DNA from: Melampsora larici-populina 98AG31
Lineage: Eukaryota > Basidiomycota > Pucciniomycetes > Pucciniales > Melampsoraceae
Assembly: GCF_000204055.1 (NCBI RefSeq)
Contig: NW_006768817.1
Coordinates: 599,437-663,436, forward strand
Direction of reading: 5' to 3'
Length of the DNA stretch: 64,000 nt
The position numbers and the translations under genes were made by a program. Positions 23,406-34,704 of this stretch are shown in pieces. Numbering within the stretch: the first letter of the stretch is position 1; every line of letters starts with the position of its first letter. The notes under the pieces are model-generated. The model searched no databases. It was not told the DNA's origin and saw nothing but the letters and a program-made list of their open reading frames with translations.

Positions 23406-25394
23406 CTACCGTTGGTAGCCGCCGGCTGGAAAACGGTTGGGGATTGGGATGGGAAGCAATTGTGCTGTTGGTGCTAGCAGGCGGAAAGTGTTGTCCAGGC
23501 CGCGGGACAGGGCATTGGCATACTTATTCTTGAGGCCGGGTAGGTGAGCAACCTTAACGTCAGCGCCCGCGCTGACGATTGACCTGACCAGTTCCCGGAA
23601 AATTGGTCAAACCAGCAGGATGGGCGAGTGGGAGAGAAACAAATCATGGACGTTCATCGAATCGGAGCAAATAAAGATGTGTTTTGCTCCAGATTCAAGC
23701 CCTAGAGCAATAGCCAGGGCTACAGCGCAGAGCTCCATCCAATAGATGTCTCTAGATGGGGCAGGAACCTTGTGTTTGTACCTGACGTGACTGTTGGGCA
23801 GCCATATGCCAAGGCCGGTGTTGTTGGCATCTGTGACATACAGGGCTTTGGCGTCTGCCACCGTCCAAACTGAGGCCTCGAGAAAATGTTGACCGTCCGA
23901 AGACTCTATGCAATCCGCCAGCCAACGGAGGTTGCTCTGTACCTCCCGGTTGACGTGGATTGGGGCGAACCGGGAGTACTTGTTGTCGAGCTTGTCCCAG
24001 GACGGCTGAAGAGCATGGCGCCCGTAGGGGAAGGCGTTTAGACCTCACAATGCCCAACCGAGCATTGTCTGCCAGGCTCGGAGACAGTGACTGTGGGACG
24101 AGGTGAAATGGCGTAGCTCCACCACTAAAGCAGATTCCTTGTCGGGGCTGAGAGAAAATGAAAGAGACGCTGCGTCGACGTAGTGCCCTATAATCTCGAG
24201 CTGTGGTCCGGAAGGTTGTTTCTTCCATTCCCAAGGGAGGCGCAGTTGGTCGAACAACAGGAGAAGGCAAGCTTGGTCAAGCGGCATGAGGACGTTTCGG
24301 AAGGAGACAAGAGAGCTTGAATGGGCGACACCCCAGGTGTCATCCATAAGATTGTTGATCCTGCTGACTCCCATCTTGTTCACAGCAATCCACAGGACTA
24401 AGGAGAAGACTGAACACCAGATTTTTGGTGACGCTGCCGAACCAAAGTTTGCACAGTGGTCAGCGTGATAGAGATTTCCGATCTTGAGTATCTGACAAAT
24501 CTGCCACTGCAGACACATCGGAAGGTTTCGATATGCCCGGGCCACATCACTCTTCCACAGCACAAGGTACCCTAAGCCCTTCAAGACGTCTAGCATGTAC
24601 GGGCCGAAGGAAGCCAGAGAATGGTATTGGACCCGTGCCTCTTCTTCATGGACCAGGTTGTTCAAGGAAGGCGAGCCATAGCTCATGTCTGTGCATAGCC
24701 AAAGTTTCTTTGAACCTGCTTTCGACGCTAGCAGCAGTGGGGAGACTTTCATCCCCGGCAACAGATGGTAGAAGTGAGGTGAGTACCGCCCCGCGGCCAT
24801 CTCTTCATCCCTAGTAGCTATCAAGGTGTCCGGGTGCTCGTTGCAGATCGAGTGAATATTGTGGTCGACTATGTCTGAATTGGGAAGGTCACACAAAGGC
24901 CAAAATCCGTGAGTTAGGCCCAATAGTACCGAGTCAACAAACAGCCTGTTGGGGTGGTCAGTCAGCAGGTGGCGGGACATTGGCACATTGATAGGTGAGA
25001 CGATCTTGAAGATCTCCGGGTATTGGCTGAGTGCGTAGGAGGCGCATGGGTCTTCGGCAATGGGAGGTGGGCGCGGTAGAGGACGTGCCATCAGGCTTGA
25101 GTTTATGGCGTTCGAATAGCCCTGCGACGATTGCCAATTCCATTCGAGCCCCCTTCTAAAGTGTCTGGTTGCGTAGTTCGCTGACACCGGGTCGGTAAGT
25201 GAATTGTTGACTTCGCGCACTACCTTGCTGCACAGGTACTTCAGGGGCAGATCATGCAACCTGGTAATGTTGCTCTGTGAGAAAAAAAGGGCACAGAAGA
25301 CAAGGGCTTTGTAAGCCATGTGTCTTGTGCAGGATGTGGGCAGATAGTGGTATGTGGTACGGCATCTCTGGCTGGTAAAGGTGGTTGATGCCAC
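23406..25394 (-). pseudogene. Reverse transcriptase-RNase H of the Ngaro-like element, with in-frame stops
   Basis: The RT domain is recognisable by SPLLLASKAGSKKLWLCTD, YGSPSLNNLV, KSDVARAYRNLPM and the catalytic box with INNLMDDTWG (an LMDD version of the YxDD motif). It is followed by the connection segment and an RNase H domain with VTDANNTGLGIWL, ELCAVALAIALGLE and FICSDSMNV, then LPGLKNKYANALSRG. Two in-frame TGA codons (24047-24045 between RT and RNase H; 23609-23607 within the RNase H region) break the frame; the first falls where related elements have Trp. The open frame begins at 25394 and overlaps the gag 3' end in another frame. First upstream Met is uncertain. Confidence 0.82.
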
Positions 25395-27089
25395 GTGAAG
25401 GTTGAGAGGTGACAGATCGTGCGGGACTTACTTCGTGTGTGTGTAGCTGAGCATCCATTGATGTCGCAGATGTTGTGGATTTGCCCATTTTTGCATGGGT
25501 CGGCGCACCAGCCGCTATTCCAGCTACCACAAATCTGCTGGTTTGTCGGAGTGCCTTTTGCAACTGTTTGGAGGCAACTTAGTCAGTCTTTGGTAGACAA
25601 GTGATTGTCGTCACTGGAGTCAAATCTCATTCGATATGAGACACTCACTAGGTTTGATCGCACCGTGCCAAACAGCCTTTGGAGCCTGAGTGCTTGGTGT
25701 TTTCCTCCTACTCGGGGTAGGAGGTCTCCTGAGAGGAGCAGCATTTGGTGTGCTAGATGTGGTAGGGTTGCAAACCCAAGGGGCAATGTAAAAGTTGTCA
25801 GGTGTGGTTGTTGACCTTGCTGAAAGCAATTCTGGGTCGTTGAAGTCGCAGAGGCACAGTGCAGGGCGTGTTGCAATGAGAATCCTGAGTCTGGCGTCAT
25901 AATCGATGATTTGTGACCAGTTGCCTTGGTTGGCGAAAACGTTGGCCATTTCCCGGATGTGTTTGAAGTAGGCGATGACATCCAGCTTCGAGTTTGGAAA
26001 TGCAAAGATGATTGCTTCGGCGATGAGGTCAATGGTGTTGCGCCAGTCTCTTTCTGATGTGAAGAGATGGCGTATAGATTTGCAGGTATCAGTGGGTTTG
26101 GGTGCTTTCTTGGATTCGTAATCCAGAGGCCTGAAAACCTTCGCTGCGCAAATGTAGTAGCCGCGGACCAATGAGGGGACAAGAGAGAAGGGGAAGCCAA
26201 TTGGGTGGTATACGTTTCCGTTGAAGATTTCAACCGACTTTGAGAATCCGATCTCTCTATAGGTCTCGACGTCATCGGCCCATTGTTGGGCTTTTGGTGG
26301 GAGTGTGGTGTTGCTTTGCGCGATACCGCGGCTGCATGGTGCCACAAGTTCTGGCTCGTCGTCGCTCGAATCTCCGTCAGATGAGGAAGAAGAAGAGTTG
26401 GATGAGGAGTCTTCATCTCTCTTTGATCTTCTGCTTTGTTTTGATTTCCTTTTCTTCTTACCCTTTCTTTTTCCTGACTTGTTTCCCTTGTCTTTAGGTT
26501 CGACTTCATTGGGTAGGTTGTCTGGACGGATTTTGGGAGGGTTGTTGGCTTGCTGCCCGCCTTCTCGGCGCAGAGCGTTGGCTTCTGCGGCGCCCGTTTG
26601 GCCCAGTCGCCTGTTTGGTTCCGGTAGAGGGGGCAGGTCTCGCTGTTCTTGTTGACCTTCCGGACGTGGTGGTATTGGTGGAGGTGGGGGCTGCTGTTGT
26701 TGGTGAGGTGGCCGTCCTGGGGGTGGCTGGTATCTGGGCCTAAAGAATCTGAATTTGTTTCTGGGCAAAACAACTGGGGGAGTGTGCTTGACAGGAATGT
26801 CGGGGTGCAGTATGAGACCTCTGATTGCAAAGGTGGGTCGTCCATTTTGCGTGTTGAGTTCTCTCGCTGAGAGGGCGAAGTCTGAGAACCTGGGCAGGAA
26901 AAGTGGATTGGTGTATGGCACGATCCTTGCAAACCTGTCTCTAAGTGACCATAGGTCGATGTGTGAACTTCCTCCTTCTTGGATGTATAGTTGTAGCGCC
27001 GCTGCAAGTTGTTGTTGTATCTGGTTCGCGTGTGGTTGCATATGACAAGGTGGTGCATTTTCTTTGTTGATCAGGAGGCGCAAGTTCAT
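25241..27089 (-). CDS. Gag-like protein of the Ngaro-like element, spliced
   Basis: Model: 27089-25649 and 25563-25241 joined across an 85-bp intron (GTGAGT...AACAG) with matching phase, 587 aa. The N-terminal half has a Pro/Gln-rich stretch (PPPGRPPHQQQQPPPPP) and a basic KSGKRKGKKKRKSKQSRR block followed by a Ser/Asp-rich acidic run. The central part (DWRNTIDLIAEAIIFAFP...YFKHIREMANVF) is the helical capsid-like region. Splicing brings in a cysteine/histidine motif, ICGSWNSGWC...CKNGQIHNIC...H, the type of zinc knuckle found at the end of DIRS/Ngaro gag. Unlike pol and recombinase, this frame is not interrupted. Without splicing it would end at 25620 (489 aa) and lack the zinc motif. Confidence 0.72.
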
Positions 27090-27415
27090 GATGCTGTACT
27101 ACTATGAACGTGGTGCTGATGCGTAATAGAGGAGTAGTGTTTAGACTAGGTGGAAAGACAGAGTTCTGCAGCTAGCTACTGAGACGGTATTATTTTTGGA
27201 AAATTAGGATGTATAAGATTTGTGATTTCAATTCTTAACTTTGTGGGTTGTTTACAACCGTCTCTGACCTCTTATACTTGTTTCTGTTTGTCTATGAGAT
27301 ACCTTACTTGTCCGTTGTGTGTCTACCTTCGTAGAATAATTCCTTTTTGACATGAGATTCTACTGTCATTACCTTGTCCATGTGAGTATTATTGTATTGT
27401 GATAGCTTGATGTTA

Positions 27416-27943
27416 GAATTTTCAGTGAGCCATTTGATGAAGAACAAACGTGTTCCTATGGCAAACACCTTGTTATGGTGTGCATGGAGCTAGGAAGGTA
27501 GTTCCATCCGCGCGATGTGCTGTTTGTGGACAAACTACGGCGTAGATGGAGACTTGAGATCCCTGACGGTGTGTGGAGTAGAAGAGCCCCCCTTTGATGC
27601 TACAGATGTGAAAGGAGAAAGGACCTGGTGCTGCGGAGCGTCAGGGAGCGTCAGCAATAGTCCTATTGCACACATAACTCGACAGATCATGTCTCCCTTG
27701 TTCAACACATCCCCCTCGCTTACACCGCGAATATAATGTATTTTTCCGAGGTGAAAAATGGTTACATTTATTTCACAAAATGATTAAAAATGCATTAATT
27801 CTGCATTAATTCTGCATTATTAATCATTTTGTGCATTAATGTCAATCACTTCTGCATTATTAATCATTTTGTGCATTAATGTCAATCACTTTTCACCTTG
27901 GAAAAATACATTATTTTTGCAGTGTTAATAGAGCATCAAACAC
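27416..27943. repeat. Split direct repeat A1 of the Ngaro-like element (MITE-interrupted)
   Basis: Matches 21841-22165 from GAATTTTCAGTGAGCC to GCATCAAACACGA except for a 202-bp MITE plus one extra TTA at 27723-27927. It is the 5' terminal repeat in the minus-strand sense and should include the promoter of the element. Confidence 0.85.
27723..27924. mobile_element. MITE, CACYGC-ended (202 bp, TSD TTA)
   Basis: The ends form a long inverted repeat: CACCGCGAATATAATGTATT... on the left, CACTGCAAAAATAATGTATT... as complement of the right, both continuing through TTTTCCRAGGTGAAAA. TTA flanks both ends (27720-27722, 27925-27927), while repeat A2 has a single TTA and no insert at the matching position. 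A 40-bp internal direct repeat (CTGCATTATTAATCATTTTG..., two copies, 27811-27890) fills the middle. No coding capacity; TTA preference suggests a PIF/Harbinger-type enzyme. Confidence 0.88.
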
Positions 27944-28992
27944 GACAAGTATTGCAGTGTATTTATGAACAGGTGATTGACGGGTCAGACAGTCACACCC
28001 GAATCAATGGTTCCCCATTAAGAACTCCTCCGGTAGCCTCCCGTGCATTGGCAACCTTGCCAAGAGCCAATCGCTGCCAATTGTCAATCATCCATCCACA
28101 GAGATATGGATCCAAAGCAATACCCGTTATACATAACAACGCATATGGTCAAGCAGATTCCATGAAAAATCTTTTGCCGGCACCAAATTTACGGAAATCC
28201 TTTGTCAAAGACTTTGGTCTGTATGACTTCACTCAGCAAGAAGATGATTCTTGCAGGTGTTAGCCAGCTTCATATCACCATGGTGCTCTACAAACAGTCA
28301 AAGTTGTGTACCAATCTGTTTGCACTCAGTAATGGGATATGGTCAAATTGGAATATAGAAATTTCTTTCTACAGACTGCCTCAAAGGTTTATTTGTTATT
28401 CAACTTTTTTGGTTCAGGGAGGGTAGGGCTATATAGGTGTGCCATTTTGGCAATGTTGGCAGAGTCAGACCACTTTGGTGGACACCTTTGCCAATATTGT
28501 TGACTCCTTGGTTTGTCTCAAGTTGTAAGGTTCTCTATGTTGGAAGTCTTGATCAACAGAGACCATGCACACTTGTTGTGTTGGTGTGATCTTGATGGAT
28601 CATACCAAAGATCAAAGGCTTCTTTGTCATAGACCTGGAAGTCACTGGTTCATTGACAAACAATCAATCAAAGAACCAGCTTTGGACAACATCTTGAATA
28701 GGGATCTCTCAGATCAGAGCTAGAATATTTAAGCTGTGAACAAATTGATTTCTATTCCAAAATCTTCCACTACATCAGACCAATCCATTTGTTAAAGTGA
28801 CTTCTGTTGCTTCTGATGAGCTTCCTCAACTCTCGGGGCTGGAAAGTTGAAAACCCGCGAATATTCGGGCTGACACCCGGTACCAGTCTCCCGCATACAT
28901 TCACACTCACACGGTTTGAAAGGCAAGGTGCTTTGGAGCTCTTCATCTTTCAAATCAATTTTTCGAATCAAAAGAAAGCTTACAAAAACAAA
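27944..28992. other. Intergenic; flank of retroelement and promoter of PITH gene
   Basis: An open stretch at 27898-28263 has no recognised domain. Around 28440-28505 a TTGGCAATGTTG/TTGCCAATATTG pair is repeated. Nothing else is supported. The last 100-200 bp serve as the 5' region of the PITH gene. Confidence 0.45.
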
Positions 28993-30136
28993 ATGAGTCA
29001 CCCGAATCACAGTCATGATCATGGATGTTGTTCTCATCAAGCTGGAGGTATACCCGATGACGAGCATCTTAAACCAGGAGAAGGTACACAAGGTAAGTTT
29101 AAAACTTGAGAAGAACCTGATTTGGATCTGGGATTTTATTAATGTCACATCGTGTTATCGGGAATCTCAATTAGACTTTCTTTACTCAAAGGTCAATGAT
29201 TTTATCATATATATATCAATCAGAAATATGTCTCAAGAAACTTAATTCGAATATTTCCTTGGCTTTAAATAGATTGATCGTGATCAAATCACAAGTTGTA
29301 ATCTCGATCCAGAAAACCCAGCCAAGAATTGTATAAAACCATGGTCAGATCGAATGGATGATACGATGGTGGGCAGAACTCGTATAACGACATCAAATTC
29401 AATTCAACGTTCTTTTTTCGTGTATAATGTGATAACTTTCTAATGAAAGTATAAGGGATTGTTGGCTGTTGATGGGTGGCGGGGGGATTGGGTATAGTTT
29501 TCCGAATCGGATACCGATCAACAAATGATTATTAGGATTCCTTTTACTGGTTCTGTTAAATTAAGATCTATCTTAATTCGAGGGATTCCAGGCAATTTTG
29601 CTCCTACTCAAGTCAAACTAGTAAGCTAACTATTGTCATATTGTTCTGGATGACATATCATACTAACATCTTATCAATTCTTTGTAGTTTGCAAATGAAC
29701 CTGGTCTAGACTTTGATACCCTAGAAACATGTACACCTACCCAAGTGCTTGAGATTCCTACAACAGATGAACTAGTAGAGTTCCCAGTACGGTGAGTGAT
29801 CATTTGCGGTATATCATTTTTCAAGTGAGGAGCTAAAGAAAACTTCTATGACATCAGCGTCGCTAAATTTTCATCAGTGAGCATTTTAAGTTTGTTCATC
29901 GATGGTGATTCATCAGGTTCCAAAACACGAGTTTATTTCCTTGGGTTCAAAGGAGAATTTAGCGCAGTAAGTAATCTCAAAGCTACATAGTTGAGCCCAA
30001 TAGAATTATTGATCTGTGAGTTATTCCTCAACAGCTGTCTCGCAAACCAGTCATAGCCATTTATGAAGCTCAAGCTAATCCCACTGATCATGAGAAGATT
30101 AGTGGAATGGATACCCAAATGGGTCGAATGATATGA
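28993..30136 (+). CDS. PITH-domain protein, PITHD1-like
   Basis: Seven exons: 28993-29092, 29175-29191, 29273-29368, 29498-29620, 29688-29791, 29858-29966, 30035-30136; 216 aa, close to human PITHD1 (211). The N-terminus is the typical His/Cys-rich MSHPNHSHDHGCC. Family landmarks in order: LYSKIDRDQITSCNL, CIKPW, ESDTDQQ, IPFTGSVKLRSILIRG, PGLDF, VAKFSSVSILSLFI, YFLGFKGEF and a C-terminal AIYEAQANPTDHE. The PITH domain is a jelly-roll fold found in proteins that touch the 26S proteasome (for example TXNL1); cytosolic or nuclear. Exon 2 is only 17 nt but is needed for the frame and for the DFLYSK segment. Very secure. Confidence 0.93.
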
Positions 30137-30866
30137 TTATGCCAACAACCTTAAAATCACATTTTGTTGGATATGTAAAGACTTTTCTTCCACTTTGTTT
30201 GTATGATCGATTACCACCTTGTTTCCTTTGAGTCCAAACCACATGATCAAGTTATCGTATGTTCCGCATCTATATCATCGCGATAAACTATCTGCCTGAC
30301 GTCAGGAAAGTCGAATTCCCTTACCATCGTGATCTTATCAGGGAAACTCCACAATGTAAGCGGTCCAAAGCCCGGGGAGCACACGGGAGTTGACAATGCA
30401 ATCATGACTTAGCCTCACGGCGCCCATTGAAATGACACGTTTCAGTCGTCAACATGTATTGAGTCCGTCAGGCTATGAGAACTTGAACCAACGGGTCTCA
30501 TCGGATGTGTTGATTAATCATGAGCCCATGCAACCCAGCTTAGCCTGCTAAGCACGACTAGTACAACATGATCTGTTATTGTTATCGTGTGTGGATCTGG
30601 GGATATTCAAAGTCAAAGAATCACGAGTTTTTGATTTCCCATGGATTTATGATGAGATTTTTTATCATATCTCGCAGATTTTTCCACTCTGGTTCATTTA
30701 GCAGGGTCAGCCACTTCCGACTTTGACCGTTTTCTGTCTCTGCTATGATCACCCGATGCCAATAACGATGCCCCAGGCTGCACACTGAAGAAGAAAAAGA
30801 AATGACGTTCTATCACCCACTAGTGCGAAACGATATCACCCGCATATAACTTGAGGAGGATGTAAT
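30137..30866. other. Intergenic between convergent genes
   Basis: The 3' ends of the PITH gene (+) and AMP deaminase gene (-) face each other here. No ORF, repeat or RNA gene stands out. Confidence 0.5.
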
Positions 30867-33800
30867 TTACTTAGCCAAGTCAGTTGCCTCTAAAGCCATT
30901 GCTGCCATCGCTACTGTCGTATTGTTTATATCTGTCCTTTGTTTTTCCTGAATTCGATCAGATAAACCTGTAAGTATTTTTGCTGTCGACTCTGCATCAC
31001 TTATTGTCCGTTCCAAGGTGTGATGGCCGGGTAAGGGACCTTTCCGCCCAGCATATCGCCACACCTGTTTGTCGGTCCGAGCAATGAAAAGTAATCAGTT
31101 ATATGATTGATTTTTTGGGCTTGCATGATGTATACTAACCATCTTTTGCTCTTCGCTCAAAGTTGAGTGTCTAAAGGCTAATCTACCATTTGGCACATTG
31201 GTCTTGTGGATCGCGTTTCCCTCTACACCAGACTTATACCAATCTGGTCCCAACCTACATCATCCCCACCAAAAGACACATGAGTATCTAATTCGAACGC
31301 ATGTCTGTCATAACAAAAGTAGAATAACAGACCAGTGCTTTTTGATACTCATTTCAAACCCAGATTGGATCACCGAGTTTCGTGCAAGTTCGCACATGTC
31401 TCGAATTAGAAAAAGATTGTCATTTTGAAAACTTTAGCAATGATATAGGTGCTTTGGCGACAGAAGATAATGACTGAGAAGACTGACCTGCTGGCGAGAA
31501 TCGATAAATCTGAGCGGCAACACTGTATTCTTCAAGCAATGGTTCCTAAAAAAAGATGCCATGTCAATATACCATGCATGTAATCAACGAACAAAAGTGA
31601 CCCAAACCTTTGTGAAATGAAACTGCAGTCTGCGCCATTCAATGTGGATGGTTAAACGCGAAAACCAACCGATAGGCCAAGAAGTGAATGTTTGAATAAA
31701 ACAATGAGCTCACTCATCCCCATTGACTTGTGATAACGTAGACTTACGGATCATCCGTACTCAAGCTGACATTGAGACCTGTGCGGAAAAAAAGCGGTAA
31801 TGGATTTCGCTCATAGGTGAGAAAGAGTGCGTTGTTACTGAGGGGGCTCATCGCCAGTCCAATCTGCTTAAGATAGAACATATATTGTAGTGCAGGGACC
31901 TTCCGTAGAAGAATTCCATGAGATATTGAGTGAGAGGTCAGGAAAGCGGAGGTAAGATGATCCGTATCTCCAGCCTCTCCCGCATGAGGTCTCAACACAA
32001 ATGTATTGAAACCACGCGCGGCCCTCCAGTTATTGAGTGAAGCCATATTAGCGTAGAGGTAATAGATCCAGTATGAGTACGGTGGGTTTTGTTCAGTACG
32101 CCAATCTTTCGGAAGTGGGTACTTTCGATATATCCTGTGAATGGGCAAACAGATCGCAGACGCAAGTCAGAAAGTGCTCGCTGAATCTGAGCCGATGAAC
32201 CAGATTTGATGTCTTGTACTCACCTTTTTTCAGGCTTCGATTCGTCATCGACACAATCGAACCCCACCACCCGTTGCAAAAAGACATATAGTTCAGGATG
32301 ACTAGCTGGATCTTGGGTCACTTCGAAAAGAGGTTCAAACACATCTATCACAAAAACCGATCACCATATCAGCCTTGCCCAAGTTCTTATCGCACATCAT
32401 ATTCCATGTAACTGGTGGTATGAGCGAAAGTAAGCAAATCAGATGTAACTGAACTCGTGATGAGCTGCGCAAAAGAGTCAATCAATCCACTTCGTTTGTA
32501 AACGTCGTAGAGCCTCGGAACTTGAATCAACCAGCGGACATTGTTAGAGAACAATTTGTTATTCACAACCCATTTTGCTAGCTTATCCCATTCATCCTTC
32601 GACCTGTGTTCAATACCATAACGTATTGTAAAACCAGGGCAGAATCAGTGGATATGATCCAGGTTCATTTCTGTCTTGAGCATCTATACAGTGGACATGA
32701 AGCTCACCGGCCATATATGGACAATCGATATTCAGCTTGCTGGTATTTACCCGTTTCTAAGTCTGTCATGACCTCTATTGACAAAGAAAGAGATCGAATC
32801 AATCCACAGGTTGACACCGAGTGAATGAAGCAATCTGACCTTTGGTGAGTTCTGCAAGGTACCGTCCTTGGATAAGGTTATCTGTTTTCAAAAAGATTTC
32901 TCGTAGTCTTGACTCTCCAATAGGATTGTACTTCAAGTTGAATCTGGTCCAATGGTTTACGTGATTCGTATCAGTTCAAGTCATAAATGGACAAATTGAA
33001 ATAAAGAGATTTAAAACGAGACTGTCTCACTTGTCAAATCGATGAAATGAATCGTTGTGAGCATGCATGTCTAATGTATCAATTGATAGATCATACGCCG
33101 TCAAGTTGAGAGAATCAAACACTTCCCTCAGTGTGAGGTAGTGTTCATCTCTAAATATCACAACGTCCTGTTTTTCGAGGTCAGGTCAGGATATAGTAAA
33201 ATATCAAAAGAGTGAGAACGTGTATGCTGAAAGTATCTTACCTCTGAACTTCTTTTCATCTTGGATTTGATGAACCGTAACAAATGTTTCTGATTCATAC
33301 TTGCTGTGTGATGAACGTGTGTATCAACTTTCCGAACGTTGTAAAAATCCCTGGATCGCGATTGGATGTAGAATTATGGAAACAAGGCAACGATGAAATT
33401 TGATCAATGCCATGTTCCGCTACCAACTCGAGTGAAAATTTTAATGGAAGAGACTTTAGCCAAATGGCAGACGAGCCTATTTTTTGAAGGCAGCTTCCCA
33501 TGTCATCACACGAAGGAATATTGCGATGCGGTAAAAGAGTCACAGAAAAACCAACCTATGAGGCACCCGTTTCATGTCTGCCAGTTCCTGATACTCGTTC
33601 AAGAGAACATACATATTCCACTTGCTTTCCAGGAATTTGAGTCTTCGCCATGCAAAGCTCTTCGCCGGTCCGTTCGATATGACATTCAATACATAATCTA
33701 AATCAACAAAATATTCCTTGATTGTCGGAATATCGTAGAGTGGCTTAATTTGATCGGATCCATAAACTTGGTAGACACCCTGAGTATCTAGCTTATAGGT

Positions 33801-34704
33801 ATAATCCCTCGTCGAATCTCGTCCTGGAATTTCGCAAGCATCGAATTCAAACGGTTTAAGAGACTCTGGTGAATTTTCATCGACTTTTGACCGATCTGAT
33901 CGTTTTACATGTGTGGGTGAGTGCCAATGAGGCTTGGGAGGGTTTGGATAAATCTTCCAAGGTGGGTAAGCAGTTTCTTGATCGCCTTCAGGTTTGTAGA
34001 TACCATCATAGGATTGTGGGTTGTCCTCGAGTCGCTGTTTGGATCGAATGATATACTTGTCACGAAGATCTAGACAATTTTGAAATGACTCATAAAGTGA
34101 GCGTAAGTCTTGACTAAAGGCTAGCTCGGCATTTGAAGCGTCAGCATCTTGAGATGTTGTATCCGGATCAATTGAGATATCATCTTTAGACGAAGATACG
34201 TTGCCATTCGAAGAATTGAAATTGGAGTGTTGGAGCTTGCCGCTCAGATTAGGTCGTGATATGGAAGGATTAGTGATTGAGCCGGAGCTATTGGCTTTAG
34301 ACGAAGTGGGCCGAGTGCTCTCGGAGTTGACCAGGGCAGTGGTAGTGGTGGACATCTCAGCAATCCCCAACGCACTTACACCCGGCTTTTTTGTCGGCGA
34401 GCCTTCAGGCAAGGAAGGATGATGAGCCCAATATTTCCCGTCTGCCTGAATGATATAGGGCGAATTGATTGAAAAAAGAAGACAGTAGGTTTATCTCAAG
34501 TTCAAGTATAAAATGATCGAGATGAGGTAAGGTAAGGAGACAAACGTCTTGGATTTCACGTTCTTCTTTATAGTCATAAAATGCTTTACGAAAGTTGATA
34601 GGCGTAGGTGGCTCGCTGGAAACAGGTGGAGAAAGTAAAGATACTGGAGATGCTTTGGATGATTCAGGAGAATCGAGCGGTAGTTGATCGGCTGAAGCAG
34701 ACAT
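30867..34704 (-). CDS. AMD1: AMP deaminase
   Basis: Fourteen exons, minus strand: 34704-34546, 34445-33556, 33350-33242, 33167-33031, 32943-32840, 32774-32708, 32603-32455, 32344-32224, 32134-31748, 31629-31608, 31545-31488, 31399-31333, 31254-31140, 31064-30867; 860 aa. Hydrolyses AMP to IMP and ammonia in the purine nucleotide cycle, cytosolic, zinc-dependent, usually a tetramer. Hallmarks: [20 protein letters not shown], the metal site [60 protein letters not shown]-like [14 protein letters not shown], and the catalytic STDDPLQFHFTKEPL followed by [14 protein letters not shown] and [11 protein letters not shown]. The N-terminus is a Ser-rich extension. Exon 10 is a 22-nt microexon carrying LQFHFTK; exon 12 seems to use a GAG acceptor. 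About 60 C-terminal residues after the conserved domain are not family-typical. Confidence 0.94.

Larger units (their letters stand above)
21421..27943 (-). mobile_element. Ngaro-like (DIRS order) tyrosine-recombinase retrotransposon
   Basis: On the minus strand the order is repeat A1 (27943-27416), gag, reverse transcriptase/RNase H, tyrosine recombinase, repeat B1 (22315-22166), repeat A2 (22165-21841), a 268-bp spacer, repeat B2 (21572-21421). A1 matches A2 and B1 matches B2: the split direct repeat arrangement that defines Ngaro-type DIRS elements. These integrate through a circular intermediate using the recombinase and leave no target duplication. The spacer between A2 and B2 is unusual for the class. 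Several stops and frameshifts in pol and recombinase show this copy is inactive; a MITE (27723-27924) sits in A1. Confidence 0.82.

Noticed and set aside
25583..27058. Minus-strand ORF of 491 codons in the retroelement
   Set aside because: It overlaps the gag frame over almost its whole length, has erratic composition and none of the capsid or zinc motifs; it is a frame shadow of gag.
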